Part shown: positions 10,263-20,345 of the stretch, piece by piece
Layout: each line of letters begins with the position of its first letter
Position numbering within the stretch: the stretch's first letter is position 1
Assembly (NCBI RefSeq): GCF_019431045.1
Contig: NZ_JAHXPT010000013.1
Location: forward strand, 1 to 64,000
Direction of reading: 5' to 3'
DNA: 64,000 nucleotides
Source of the DNA: Clostridium weizhouense
Lineage (GTDB): Bacteria; Bacillota; Clostridia; Clostridiales; Clostridiaceae
The notes under the pieces: generated by a model
Seen by the model: the letters and a program-made list of their open reading frames with translations, nothing else
Databases searched by the model: none
What the model was told of the DNA's origin: nothing
Program-made: the position numbers and the translations under genes

Positions 10263-11303
10263 ATGGAATACATAAGTGAGATAAATATAAATGAAGCAGT
10301 TATACATATATTAGATAAAAATGGTTCGGAGCCTGTATTGAATGAATATAGCTTAGAGTTAAATGAGGATATATATAAATTTTTATATAAGCATGTAGAG
10401 AAGTGCTTAAAGGATGAAGAACTTAAGTATGGTGTATTTATTCAGGGTACTAATACTGTGAAAGAATGTGTTCAAGACTATTTAAATGGTATAGATGATG
10501 ATTTGATATCTATTTCAAAAAAATTAGCTAAACAGCTATTTGCTGTAATGCAAATGGATGAAAATATTCCGTCAAGTGATTTAATTGTTATATCTTTAAT
10601 TACAGATAAAGGGCCAATGATTGGTATTTTAAAGATGGATTATATTAAAAATTTCACCCATGAAATTCAATTTATAGATGAGAAAATAGGGATAGGAATA
10701 GTACCACAATCAGCAGGTCTTCCAGGAAGTGGTCAAAAAATACAAAAGGCAGCATTTATAAAGCCAATTAGAGAAGATGAAAGATATAATTTAATGATAT
10801 TAGATAAGCAAAAAAGAAGTAAAGAAGAAGAGGAAATGGGAATAAATTATTTCTTAAATGATTTCTTGTATGCAAAAATAATAACTAATGAGAGAGATAT
10901 GACCAAAACATTCTTAAAAGCTACCGAAGAATGGACTAGAAAAAATATAGAAAATGATGCTGAAAAAGCGGAAGTAATCAGAAGTACAGTTAAAAGTAAA
11001 TTAAAAGAAGATGATAGTATAAATATAGATGATTTATCAAAGGCACTTTTTAAAGAGCATCCTCAAGTAAAAGAAGATTTTTCTAACTTTGTTAAAGCAC
11101 AGGGGTTAGAGGAAGAAGTTTTAATTGATAAGACCTGGGTAGAAAAAAAGCTTAAAAGAGTTAGATTAAATATTGATAAACAAATTGATTTATACATAAA
11201 TGAAGAAACATATCATGATGATAGTAAATTTGAAATTCAAAGAAATGGTGATGGAACTATAAATTTAGTAGTTAAAAATGTTATGAACTATATAGAAAAA
11301 TAG
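10263..11303 (+). CDS. NdpA/YejK-like nucleoid-associated protein
   Basis: The 346-residue cytosolic protein matches the 37-kDa nucleoid-associated family: an N-terminal INEAVIHILDKN strand, a central HEIQFIDEKIGIGIVPQSAGLP region and LNDFLYAKIITNERDMTKTF. Family members bind the chromosome, with no known enzymatic activity. AAAGGAGAG precedes the ATG. A terminator follows directly, so the gene is probably transcribed alone. Confidence 0.75.
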   Translation: MEYISEININEAVIHILDKNGSEPVLNEYSLELNEDIYKFLYKHVEKCLKDEELKYGVFIQGTNTVKECVQDYLNGIDDDLISISKKLAKQLFAVMQMDENIPSSDLIVISLITDKGPMIGILKMDYIKNFTHEIQFIDEKIGIGIVPQSAGLPGSGQKIQKAAFIKPIREDERYNLMILDKQKRSKEEEEMGINYFLNDFLYAKIITNERDMTKTFLKATEEWTRKNIENDAEKAEVIRSTVKSKLKEDDSINIDDLSKALFKEHPQVKEDFSNFVKAQGLEEEVLIDKTWVEKKLKRVRLNIDKQIDLYINEETYHDDSKFEIQRNGDGTINLVVKNVMNYIEK

Positions 11304-11340
11304 TGTTTAATACTATAATATAAAAAATTAATTTACTTAT

Positions 11341-11375
11341 AAAAACAGTCTCAAACTATTTTGAGACTGTTTTTG
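11341..11375. terminator. Bidirectional intrinsic terminator
   Basis: A perfect hairpin, AAACAGTCTCAAA with TTTGAGACTGTTT and a four-base loop, is flanked by A and T tracts. It serves the convergent NdpA-like and GGDEF genes. Confidence 0.9.
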
Positions 11376-11380
11376 GTATA

Positions 11381-13102
11381 TTATATTGAATTTAGTTGTT
11401 CTTCATTTAATGCAATTAAATTTTTCATATTTCTTTTATTTTCATACATTAATTTATCGGATCGAGATATTAAATCATTTAAATTTATGTCTTGATCAAA
11501 TTTAAAGTTGTCATATCCTATTGCAGCACTAAGTTTAAGAGGTGAATTTAAATTATGTGCTTTAATCATAGAATGTAATGTATTAAGTTTATTTTTTAAG
11601 TTTTTTTCAGAAACATTAAGTAAAATAGCTATGAATTCATCTCCACCAATGCGGTAACAATGTGCAATTTCGCTGAAGTTTTTATTTAAAATATTAGCAA
11701 ATGAATTTATTAATTTATCACCACTGCTATGTCCTAAAGTATCATTGATTTCTTTGAGATTATTAATATCCATAGATAAACACCATATTGAATCATATGA
11801 ATTTAAATTTCTATTTACATGTACAATTTTTTCTTCAAATGCAGCTCTATTTTCAAGAGATGTCATTATATCAGTAAAAGCCATTCTTTCATAAATTGTA
11901 GATTGTATTGATGAACGATAGTAATTAAAATGTGAATTTATAACATACCCTAGTTGTATCATTATAAAGAATAATACACCTATTTGAAAACATATACCAT
12001 AATACGTGGAAATATAAAGATAAAATAATGTTATATCTATTAATGTTCCAATTAACATTGGTATTATTGAAATTTCAAAATATTTACTTCCTATATTTCT
12101 ATTTTTTCTAGAATTTATTATTATATATAAACATAAAATGCTATTTGTAATTATTAGAATATGTGAAATAAATAACATACTTCTAAAATCAAATACACCT
12201 AAAAAATTCAAAACAACTTGTACAATAAAATTAGTTAAATCTAAATAAATTATTGGGACCAATATTTGAGTATATTTTTTATTTGTTGTTTCTAACATTA
12301 TCATAATTATTGGTATTGAAACTAACATTAATGACATAAATGTTAAGTTGTTAAGTAAATAAGTATTTGGTAGTAGTAATTGCAATATATTTGTTTCAGA
12401 AATTGAATATGTAGTTGCTAACAATGCAAATAATCCTATTGAAAGTAAATGAAATAAATTATTTACTTTTTTTAATAGTGCTATCCCTAAAATATTAAAT
12501 ATTATTATTGTAAAGTTAATCATCAAAAATAATATAATATAATTTAAAATTTGACTAGATATAAGATTGTAAATTATTTCGGATTTGGTTCCTATTAATG
12601 GTGTTTTTATATCATAAGGTAAATAAGGATTTTCTCCCATCTCTACCTTGAAAGTCAAATTCTTATTATAAAGTTCACTAGGTAACTTAATCATATGTAA
12701 AGTACTTTTACCACGATTTGAAAATTTATCATAACTATCATCAGAAAAATTATATATTAAATTATCATTTATATACACATCTAAATTAGCAAATCCTGTA
12801 CGTAAACATAATAGTTTATCGTTACTAAAATTATCATCTTTAATAGTTTTAGAAAAAGAATAAATAGTATCTTTAGAATACTTTAGATTAAGAGGAAATT
12901 TAATGATGTCTTGTTCTTCAGTACGTTTATTTATAAAAAGCCAATCATTATTTAAATTAATAGCATTTTTCCCGATAAATGTATTGCTATTATAGTTCAT
13001 AAAAATACCAGAAATAATAATTGATATTAAAAAAAGAACTACAGAAAATACTAGTAGCTTTACAATAAGATTTTTATGATCTATTTTTATTAATTTATTC
13101 AT
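11381..13102 (-). CDS. Membrane-bound diguanylate cyclase with extracellular sensor region
   Basis: The 573-residue protein has an N-terminal TM segment (about 14-35), an extracellular beta-rich region (about 36-175, like a 7TMR-DISM sensor), about seven TM segments to residue 390, and a C-terminal GGDEF domain. The catalytic motif reads GGDEF at 486-490 (bases 11633-11647), and the substrate-binding DINNLKEINDTLGHSSGD region is intact, so it should make cyclic di-GMP. No clear RxxD inhibitory site was seen before GGDEF. No EAL or HD-GYP partner is nearby. The ligand is unknown. Confidence 0.88.
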   Translation of the reverse strand: MNKLIKIDHKNLIVKLLVFSVVLFLISIIISGIFMNYNSNTFIGKNAINLNNDWLFINKRTEEQDIIKFPLNLKYSKDTIYSFSKTIKDDNFSNDKLLCLRTGFANLDVYINDNLIYNFSDDSYDKFSNRGKSTLHMIKLPSELYNKNLTFKVEMGENPYLPYDIKTPLIGTKSEIIYNLISSQILNYIILFLMINFTIIIFNILGIALLKKVNNLFHLLSIGLFALLATTYSISETNILQLLLPNTYLLNNLTFMSLMLVSIPIIMIMLETTNKKYTQILVPIIYLDLTNFIVQVVLNFLGVFDFRSMLFISHILIITNSILCLYIIINSRKNRNIGSKYFEISIIPMLIGTLIDITLFYLYISTYYGICFQIGVLFFIMIQLGYVINSHFNYYRSSIQSTIYERMAFTDIMTSLENRAAFEEKIVHVNRNLNSYDSIWCLSMDINNLKEINDTLGHSSGDKLINSFANILNKNFSEIAHCYRIGGDEFIAILLNVSEKNLKNKLNTLHSMIKAHNLNSPLKLSAAIGYDNFKFDQDINLNDLISRSDKLMYENKRNMKNLIALNEEQLNSI

Positions 13103-13280
13103 ATTAACACCACCTTGAATTGTAACAATTGAAAGGTTTTCGAATTATAAAATATAATTATATTAATTTATAAATTTAATATATATTTTAGTGTAATATT
13201 TTTATTTAGAAAATTTTTAATTATATAATAAATTATACCATATTTTTTATTCTTTACATATAAATAATGTTATTAAAATG

Positions 13281-13324
13281 AAAAAGATGGTAGATAAAAA
13301 TACTTTATCTACCATCTTTTTTAG
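13281..13324. terminator. Terminator of the arginine cluster (after argF)
   Basis: AAAAAGATGGTAGATAAA pairs with TTTATCTACCATCTTTTTT around a short loop. It is a strong hairpin with T tracts on both strands, next to the argF stop. Confidence 0.88.
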
Positions 13325-13329
13325 ATTAT

Positions 13330-14250
13330 TTATTTCATCAATTTTACGAGTACGGCCTTTTGTGCATGTAATCTATTTTCAGATTCATCAAATATTTCTG
13401 ATGAATGTTCTTCTAAAACTTTAGTTGTTATTTCTTCTTCTCTATGTGCAGGTAGACAATGAAGTACAATAGCATCATTTTTAGCTACACTCATTAGATT
13501 ATCATTTACTTGGAACCCGTTAAATGCTTTAATTCTTGCTAATTGTTCTTTTTCTTGCCCCATGCTTGCCCATACATCAGTAATAATAACATCAGCATTT
13601 TTAGCAGCTTCTAAAGGAGAGGTTGTTTTTGTGAATTTAACATTTTCTTTTTCAGCAATTTCTTTAGCACGATTTAAATATTTTTCATTAGCGGTATAAT
13701 TTTCTGGTGATGCAATAGAAAAATTCATTCCAACTTTTAAGCAACCAACCATTAAAGAATTTGCCATATTATTACCATCACCAATAAATGCTACATTTAA
13801 ACCTTCAAGAATATTTTTATATTCCCTAATTGTCATTAAATCAGCTAAAACTTGGCAAGGATGTTCTTCATCAGTTAATCCATTTATAATAGGGATTGAC
13901 GAATTCTTAGCTAAAACTTCAATATCTTCTTGAGAATAAGTTCTAATCATTATTCCATCTAAAAATCTAGAAAGAACTCTTGCAGTATCTTGAATTGGTT
14001 CACCTCTACCAATTTGTAAGTCTTTATTACTTAGAAATAAAGCATTTCCACCTAATTGATACATACCAACTTCAAAAGATACTCTTGTTCTAGTTGAAGA
14101 TTTTTCAAAAATCATTCCTAAACTTTTTCCTTTTAAATGATGATGTTCTATACCATGTTTTTGTTCATATTTTAGCTGATCCGCTAAATTTAATATATCT
14201 AAAATCTCTTCTTTAGAGAGATCATCCATTTTTAATAAATCTTTTTGCAT
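13330..14250 (-). CDS. argF: Ornithine carbamoyltransferase
   Basis: The 306-residue enzyme makes citrulline from ornithine and carbamoyl phosphate. The carbamoyl-phosphate motif SSTRTR and the ornithine-loop HCLPAHR are intact, and the length is normal. It is the last gene of argG-H-C-J-B-D-F. The anabolic context and the absence of arcA/arcC neighbours favour a biosynthetic role. GGAGG lies before the ATG. The gap to argD carries a small family A palindrome. Confidence 0.95.
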   Translation of the reverse strand: MQKDLLKMDDLSKEEILDILNLADQLKYEQKHGIEHHHLKGKSLGMIFEKSSTRTRVSFEVGMYQLGGNALFLSNKDLQIGRGEPIQDTARVLSRFLDGIMIRTYSQEDIEVLAKNSSIPIINGLTDEEHPCQVLADLMTIREYKNILEGLNVAFIGDGNNMANSLMVGCLKVGMNFSIASPENYTANEKYLNRAKEIAEKENVKFTKTTSPLEAAKNADVIITDVWASMGQEKEQLARIKAFNGFQVNDNLMSVAKNDAIVLHCLPAHREEEITTKVLEEHSSEIFDESENRLHAQKAVLVKLMK

Positions 14251-14291
14251 ATAAAATAACCTCCATTTTATTCCTAATTTAAATTTAATTT

Positions 14292-14337
14292 AATTCTATG
14301 TTTTAAGTGAGTATTGATATTTTAAAACATAGAATTA
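14292..14337. repeat. Family A palindrome, copy A4 (hairpin only)
   Basis: AATTCTATGTTTTAA and TTTAAAACATAGAATT form a near-perfect inverted repeat around a spacer that keeps GTATTGATAT. Its right end overlaps the argD stop codon (TAA at 14335-14337, minus strand). Confidence 0.7.
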
Positions 14338-15519
14338 TTGGTTAATAGAATTTAGTACATTAAGTAATATATCTATACCATATTTTAATTCATCATTACT
14401 TATTATTAAAGGTGGTAATAATCTTACTGTATCTTTACCAGCTGTAAGTACTAATAATCCGTTTTTTAGAGCTTCTTTTTGAACTAATGAAGGAGAACAT
14501 TTAGTTTTAATACCAATCATTAATCCCATACCCCTAACTTCTAATATTTGATGATTATTAGATTTTGTTAATAGGTCTTTTACGTAAGCACCTTTTTTAG
14601 ATATTTCATCAAAAGATTTTTCTGTGCAAAGAGTATCAAGTACAACTAATGCACCAGCACAAGCAACTGGATTTCCACCAAATGTAGAACCATGATCGCC
14701 AGGATTAAATACATTTTCCACTTTCTTAGAACAAAGAACTCCTCCAATAGGAAGACCAGCTCCTAAACCTTTAGCAACAGTAACTATATCAGCATTAATA
14801 TCAAAATTATTGTAACCAAACATTTTTCCTGTTCTACCAATACCACATTGAACCTCATCAAATATTACAAGTATGTCTTTCTCATTACATATTTCCACTA
14901 AACTTTGTACAAACTCTTTATTAAGTGGAAGTACACCACCTTCACCTTGAATAGCTTCTAACATAATAGCACAAACATCAGAGGTTAATTTTGCTTTAAA
15001 ATCATCAAGATCATTTGCATTTATATAATTAAATCCTTCTGTGAATGGAAAGAAATATTGATGAAATTTATCTTGACCAGTAGCTTTTAATGTAGTTATA
15101 GTTCTTCCATGAAAAGATTGTACTAAAGAAAGAATAGTAGACCTTCCTTTTCCATACTTATCATAACTATATTTTCTAGCAAGTTTTATTGCACCTTCAT
15201 TAGCTTCAGCTCCTGAGTTTGCTAAAAATACTTTGCTCATTTCAGAGATTTTAGTTAATTTTTTAGCAAGTTTAACAGTTGTATTATTAAGAAATATATT
15301 AGATGAATGTTGAAGTGTTTTCATTTGGTTAGTAGTAGATTCAATCCAAGTTTTATGATTATAACCTAAACTATTTACACCTATACCACTTGTAAAATCT
15401 AAATATTTATTATTATTTGTATCATAAAGGTAAACACCATTACCATAAGATATTACTGGTTCTAAAAAATTATAAGAATTGACTAAGCATTCTTTTGCTT
15501 CATTAAAATCATATGACAT
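14335..15519 (-). CDS. argD: Acetylornithine aminotransferase
   Basis: This 394-residue PLP-dependent class III aminotransferase converts N-acetylglutamate semialdehyde to N-acetylornithine. FDEVQCGIGRTG (the PLP-ring aspartate) and the Schiff-base lysine in VAKGLGAGLPIGG are visible, with GSTFGGNP following. It lies 38 bp after argB and shares its transcript. GGGAGG precedes the ATG. Confidence 0.94.
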   Translation of the reverse strand: MSYDFNEAKECLVNSYNFLEPVISYGNGVYLYDTNNNKYLDFTSGIGVNSLGYNHKTWIESTTNQMKTLQHSSNIFLNNTTVKLAKKLTKISEMSKVFLANSGAEANEGAIKLARKYSYDKYGKGRSTILSLVQSFHGRTITTLKATGQDKFHQYFFPFTEGFNYINANDLDDFKAKLTSDVCAIMLEAIQGEGGVLPLNKEFVQSLVEICNEKDILVIFDEVQCGIGRTGKMFGYNNFDINADIVTVAKGLGAGLPIGGVLCSKKVENVFNPGDHGSTFGGNPVACAGALVVLDTLCTEKSFDEISKKGAYVKDLLTKSNNHQILEVRGMGLMIGIKTKCSPSLVQKEALKNGLLVLTAGKDTVRLLPPLIISNDELKYGIDILLNVLNSINQ

Positions 15520-15557
15520 AAAAAGTACCTCCCATATAAAGTGATTTTTACTCTGTT

Positions 15558-16412
15558 TTAATAAATCATAGTTCCTATACCTTCATGAGAAAATAATTCT
15601 AAAAGAATAGAGTGGGGGATACGTCCATCAAGAATAGTTGCGTTTTCAACACCCATTCTAATTGCTTCTACACAACAATCAACTTTAGGAATCATACCAC
15701 CTTTTATTACTCCCTCTAAAGAAAGTTTTGGAATTTGATGTAGTCTTAATACACTTAAAAGAGAATCACTATCACTAGGGTCCATAAGCACTCCTGGTAC
15801 ATCAGTAAGCAGTATTAATTTTTGAGCTTTTAATGCAGCAGCTATTTTTGAAGCGCATATATCTGCATTTATATTGTAGGATTTATTATCCTCTTCACCT
15901 AAAGCAATGCTTCCAACAACAGGGATATAACCAGCTGATAGAGTTGTATTTAAAATATTAGTATCTACAGCAGTTATTTCACCAACATATCCTAAGTCTA
16001 TATCAGATTTAAGTTTTTTAGCTTTAAGAAGACAACCATCAATTCCACATAGCCCAATAGCTTTACCACCGAATTTTTCTATCAATGAAACTAAATTTTT
16101 ATTTACTTTTCCTCCCAAAACCATTTGTACTATATCCATAGTATCTTCATCTGTATATCTTAATCCGTTAATAAATTCACTTTTTTTATTTAGTTTATTT
16201 AAAAAGTCTGATATATCAGGACCACCCCCATGTACTACAACAGGATTAATACCAACGCATTTCATTAAAATAATATCATTTATTACAGTTTCTCTAAGTT
16301 TATCACTTATCATTGCATTTCCACCATATTTAACAACTATAGTTTTCCCATAGTATCTTTGAATATAAGGCAGAGCATCAATTAATACTTCAGCTCTTTC
16401 ATTATGATTCAA
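15558..16412 (-). CDS. argB: Acetylglutamate kinase
   Basis: The 284-residue amino-acid kinase phosphorylates N-acetylglutamate. VVKYGGNAM (phosphate binding), VVHGGGPDI (substrate) and NINADICASKIAAAL are in place. The start is TTG at 16412, supported by GGGGGTG about 7 nt upstream; no ATG with a ribosome site fits the conserved N-terminus. The N-terminal helix ahead of the kinase core is the form often linked to arginine feedback, but I cannot show sensitivity. Confidence 0.94.
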   Translation of the reverse strand: MNHNERAEVLIDALPYIQRYYGKTIVVKYGGNAMISDKLRETVINDIILMKCVGINPVVVHGGGPDISDFLNKLNKKSEFINGLRYTDEDTMDIVQMVLGGKVNKNLVSLIEKFGGKAIGLCGIDGCLLKAKKLKSDIDLGYVGEITAVDTNILNTTLSAGYIPVVGSIALGEEDNKSYNINADICASKIAAALKAQKLILLTDVPGVLMDPSDSDSLLSVLRLHQIPKLSLEGVIKGGMIPKVDCCVEAIRMGVENATILDGRIPHSILLELFSHEGIGTMIY

Positions 16413-16451
16413 TTAAATACACCCCCTATATTTATTTAATTACATATTGCT

Positions 16452-17675
16452 TTAACTTCTATAATCACCATTAATTTTTACGTAATCGTAGCTTAAATCA
16501 CATCCCCAAACGCAAGCATTACCATCACCTAAAAATAAATCTACTTTAATAGTAATTTCATCTTGAATAAGTATTTCCTTTGCTTTACTTTCATTAAATT
16601 CTATTGATGTTCCGTGTTCACATACTTTAATAGAACCAGCACAACTTTCAAAATAAACATCAACTTTATTAGGATCAAAATCGATTTGTGCATATCCTAA
16701 AGAACATAAGATTCTTCCCCAATTAGCATCGCTACCAAATATAGCTGTTTTAACTAAATTTGAATTAACTATGCTTTTTCCTAAAGTTACTGCATCATCT
16801 TCGGTTTTTGCACCTGATATTTTACATTCAATTAGTTTGGTAGCACCTTCACCATCTTTAGCAATATTTTTAGAAAGTTTTATATTTAAATCATTTAAAG
16901 CATTTAAAAATGTTTCATATTTTTCGTCTTTTTCAGTAATTGGATCATTTTTAGCAAGTCCGTTAGCTAAAATTAATACCATATCATTTGTGCTTGTATC
17001 ACCATCAACGCTAACTCTGTTATAGCTTATTTTTACACTTGATTTTAATGCTTCATTAAGTAATTCAGGAGAAATATCTAAATCTGTTGTTATAAATGAG
17101 AGCATGGTTCCCATATTAGGTTCAATCATTCCAGAGCCTTTTGCCATAGCACCTAATGTTATTTTTACATCTCCAATATAAAATTCTAATGCTAATTGCT
17201 TTTTAAATGTATCTGTTGTCATAATGGCAGAAGAAGCATCTTCATATCCTTCTTTAGCTAATTCTTTAGTAAGTAAAGGAATACCATCTTTTATAGCATC
17301 TATATTTAAAGGAACTCCAATTACCCCAGTTGATGCAACTAAAACATCATCAGTTTTTATATTTAATTCTTTTGCTTGAAGCATAGCCATTTTTTTAGCT
17401 TTTTTTAATCCATCTTCTCCATTACAAGTATTTGCATTACCGCTATTAACTATAATTGCTCTTGCTTTTTTATTTAATAAATGCTCTTTTGTTATATAAA
17501 GTGGAGCACCTTTAACTTTATTTTTTGTAAAAACTCCAGCAGCATTTGAAGGAACTTCGGAATAGATTAAAGCTAAATCTTTTTTTATTGTACTTTTTTT
17601 TAATCCACAATGTATTCCAGAAGCTAAAAATCCTTGTGGAGAAGTTACTCCACCTTGTATATAATTAATATCCAA
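16452..17675 (-). CDS. argJ: Bifunctional ornithine acetyltransferase/N-acetylglutamate synthase
   Basis: The 407-residue enzyme recycles acetyl groups between acetylornithine and glutamate, and it self-cleaves into two chains before a threonine nucleophile. The processing region reads KGSGMIEPNMGTML, with Thr190 as nucleophile. The residue before it is Gly rather than the usual Ala. The start is TTG at 17675 with GGGGG 9-10 nt upstream. No argA is seen here, so argJ probably supplies N-acetylglutamate. Confidence 0.93.
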   Translation of the reverse strand: MDINYIQGGVTSPQGFLASGIHCGLKKSTIKKDLALIYSEVPSNAAGVFTKNKVKGAPLYITKEHLLNKKARAIIVNSGNANTCNGEDGLKKAKKMAMLQAKELNIKTDDVLVASTGVIGVPLNIDAIKDGIPLLTKELAKEGYEDASSAIMTTDTFKKQLALEFYIGDVKITLGAMAKGSGMIEPNMGTMLSFITTDLDISPELLNEALKSSVKISYNRVSVDGDTSTNDMVLILANGLAKNDPITEKDEKYETFLNALNDLNIKLSKNIAKDGEGATKLIECKISGAKTEDDAVTLGKSIVNSNLVKTAIFGSDANWGRILCSLGYAQIDFDPNKVDVYFESCAGSIKVCEHGTSIEFNESKAKEILIQDEITIKVDLFLGDGNACVWGCDLSYDYVKINGDYRS

Positions 17676-17753
17676 AATTATAACCCCCTTCTCAATATAA
17701 AATTTATAATCGATAATTTTAGAATAATTTCTATGTTATTTTAATTTTATTAA

Positions 17754-17817
17754 TTTATGTTTTAAATGTTAGTTAATAGTATAGTATTATGGAATAAACA
17801 TAATCTTAAAACATAAT
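17754..17817. repeat. Family A element, copy A5 (degenerate)
   Basis: TTATGTTTTAAATG and CTTAAAACATAA arms enclose a diverged centre with TATAGTATTATGG. It occupies the argC-argJ gap inside the arginine cluster. Similarity to other copies is weaker. Confidence 0.45.
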
Positions 17818-17850
17818 ATTTTTTATTTATTGCTTAAAATGTATATATTA

Positions 17851-18885
17851 TTAAAAAGCTGGTGAAATTATCTTTAATCCATCATCTTCATTAAAACCTA
17901 AAATAAGATTCATATTTTGGATTGCTTGCCCAGCTGCTCCTTTAATCATATTATCAATTGTACTTATAATTATTATTTGATTTTTTCTATGATTTAAATG
18001 TAGAGAAATATGGCAATTATTTGATAAACGTATATTTTTAATTGCTGCAATTTCTCCTAATGGTAATATGTGAACAAATGGAGCATCTTTGTAAAAGTCA
18101 TTATATAATTTGTGTATATATTCAAGGTCTATATTATCCTTTGGAGTACAGTAAATTGTTGAAAGTATTCCTCTGTTTATTGGAAGTAGGTGAGGAGTAA
18201 ATGTAACATTAACTTTTTCATTAGCTATAAATGATAATATTTCTTCAATTTCAGGAGTATGTCTATGATCACCTATTTTATATGGAGCAAATGATTCATT
18301 TTCTTCTGGAAAATGAGTACCTAAACTTAATGATCTTCCAGCACCTGTTGTACCAGACTTTGAATCACAAATAATATTATTTGTATCTATTAAAGAATTT
18401 TTTAATAATGGCATTAATCCAAGTTCTATACTAGTGGGATAACAACCAGGATTAGCAATTAAATGAGAGGTTTTAATTTTTTCTTTATTTAATTCAGGAA
18501 GTCCATATACACTTTTCTTATGAAGTTCAGGCTCAGAAAACTCTTTTCCATACCAAAATTTATATTCATTTTCATCACTTAATCTAAAATCTGCTCCTAA
18601 ATCTATACAAATTTTTTTATTATCAATCACTTCTTTAGCTATATCTTCACTTAGCCCATGTGGAAGTGCAGTAAATATAACATCACATTTTTTAACAACC
18701 TCATTCATATTTTCACAAATAAGATTTGTTTTATTAAAAAAGTTTTTATATATACTATCAATTTCTTGCCCTTCAAAAGAAACGGAGCTGATAGCTCCAA
18801 TCTCTATTTTAGGGTGGTTTAATAGTAGTCTTAAAAGTTCACAACCAACATATCCAGTAGCTCCAATTATTCCAACCTTAATCAT
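17851..18885 (-). CDS. argC: N-acetyl-gamma-glutamyl-phosphate reductase
   Basis: This 344-residue NADPH-dependent enzyme reduces N-acetylglutamyl phosphate. The Rossmann motif GIIGATGYVGCEL and the catalytic cysteine in ANPGCYPT are clear. A start three codons earlier (18894) is possible, but GGAG in the argH tail lies only 1-2 nt from it and about 10 nt from the ATG at 18885. The gene then lies just after argH with coupled translation. Confidence 0.94.
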   Translation of the reverse strand: MIKVGIIGATGYVGCELLRLLLNHPKIEIGAISSVSFEGQEIDSIYKNFFNKTNLICENMNEVVKKCDVIFTALPHGLSEDIAKEVIDNKKICIDLGADFRLSDENEYKFWYGKEFSEPELHKKSVYGLPELNKEKIKTSHLIANPGCYPTSIELGLMPLLKNSLIDTNNIICDSKSGTTGAGRSLSLGTHFPEENESFAPYKIGDHRHTPEIEEILSFIANEKVNVTFTPHLLPINRGILSTIYCTPKDNIDLEYIHKLYNDFYKDAPFVHILPLGEIAAIKNIRLSNNCHISLHLNHRKNQIIIISTIDNMIKGAAGQAIQNMNLILGFNEDDGLKIISPAF

Positions 18886-18886
18886 T

Positions 18887-20275
18887 TCAATCATTCTCCT
18901 TCATTGAATTAATAAATTTGTCTAATTCATTAATTTGTAATTTTACTGATTGAGTAGAAGGTCCCCCAATAACGTTTCTTTCTTCAACACAAGTTGATAA
19001 ATCTATTGCTTTATATACATCTTCATCAAAAATAGGAGAAAATGTCTTAAGTTCATCTAAAGTCAATTCTTCAATCATTTTATTTTTCTTTATGCATTCA
19101 AGTACGATTTCACCCACTATTTCATGAGCATTTCTAAATGCAATGCCTTTTTTAACTAAATAATCAGCAACATCAGTAGCATTGGTAAAGCCTAATGCAG
19201 CACTTTTTTTCATGTTATCTTTTTTTACTTTCATAGTTTTAAGCATTCCAGTAAAAGTTTTTAATGATAAGGTAACAGTATCTAACGCATCAAAAAGAGC
19301 TTCTTTATCTTCTTGCATATCTTTATTGTAAGCTAGAGGTATTCCTTTCATAACAGTAAGTAAAGTAATAAGATCTCCATAAACTCTACCAGTTTTACCT
19401 CTTACAAGTTCAGCAACATCAGGATTTTTCTTTTGTGGCATTATGCTACTACCAGTGCTATAGGCATCATCAAGTTCAATAAAACTAAATTCTCCAGTAC
19501 ACCAAAGAATAATTTCTTCAGAAAATCTTGAAAGATGCATCATAATCAATGATAGGGTAGATAAAGCTTCAATAACATAATCTCTATCAGAAACTGAATC
19601 TAAACTATTTAAAGTTATTTTAGAAAATCCAAGATTTTTTGCAACAAGATTTCTATCAATAGGATAAGTAGAAGTCGCTAAAGCTCCACTTCCTAAAGGC
19701 ATTTCATCAGTTCTTTTATAAGTATCATCTATTCTTCCGATATCTCTTTTAAACATTTCTGCATAAGCTAATAAATGATGAGCAAAAGTAATTGGTTGAG
19801 CCTTTTGCATATGAGTATATCCTGGCATTATAGTTTCTATGTTTTCAGTAGATTTTTCTAAAAGAACTTCTTCTAAATTTAAAACATCATGTTTTAAATT
19901 AACTAATGCTTTTTTTAAATACAGTCTTAAATCAAGTGTTACTTGGTCATTTCTACTTCTAGCTGTATGAAGCATTTTGCCATAATCACCAATATAATAA
20001 GTTAAAGTACTCTCAATAAAGCTATGAATATCTTCTGAAGTAGAATCAATTTCAATAACTCCGTTATCCATTCTTTTAAGTATTTCTAAAAGTCCAGAAG
20101 TTATTCTTTCACTAGCTTCTTTAGGAATTATTTGTTTTTCTCCTAGCATTGAAGCATGAGCTAAACTTCCTTCTATATCTTCTTTATACATTCTTGAATC
20201 AATGTTAATAGAAGAATTAAAATCATTAACTAATTCATCTGTTCCTTTTTTAAATCGTCCGCCCCAAAGTTTCAT
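18887..20275 (-). CDS. argH: Argininosuccinate lyase
   Basis: The 462-residue fumarase-superfamily enzyme releases arginine and fumarate. The signature [12 protein letters not shown] holds the flexible catalytic serine loop, and HTARSRNDQ and [10 protein letters not shown] are present. It follows argG by 70 bp. AAAGGAGAA precedes the ATG. Confidence 0.95.
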   Translation of the reverse strand: MKLWGGRFKKGTDELVNDFNSSINIDSRMYKEDIEGSLAHASMLGEKQIIPKEASERITSGLLEILKRMDNGVIEIDSTSEDIHSFIESTLTYYIGDYGKMLHTARSRNDQVTLDLRLYLKKALVNLKHDVLNLEEVLLEKSTENIETIMPGYTHMQKAQPITFAHHLLAYAEMFKRDIGRIDDTYKRTDEMPLGSGALATSTYPIDRNLVAKNLGFSKITLNSLDSVSDRDYVIEALSTLSLIMMHLSRFSEEIILWCTGEFSFIELDDAYSTGSSIMPQKKNPDVAELVRGKTGRVYGDLITLLTVMKGIPLAYNKDMQEDKEALFDALDTVTLSLKTFTGMLKTMKVKKDNMKKSAALGFTNATDVADYLVKKGIAFRNAHEIVGEIVLECIKKNKMIEELTLDELKTFSPIFDEDVYKAIDLSTCVEERNVIGGPSTQSVKLQINELDKFINSMKEND

Positions 20276-20345
20276 AATTATTTCTCCTTTTCTTTAAACA
20301 CTTGAAATAAAATAATAAATTAAATATATAAATTCTGATGGTATA

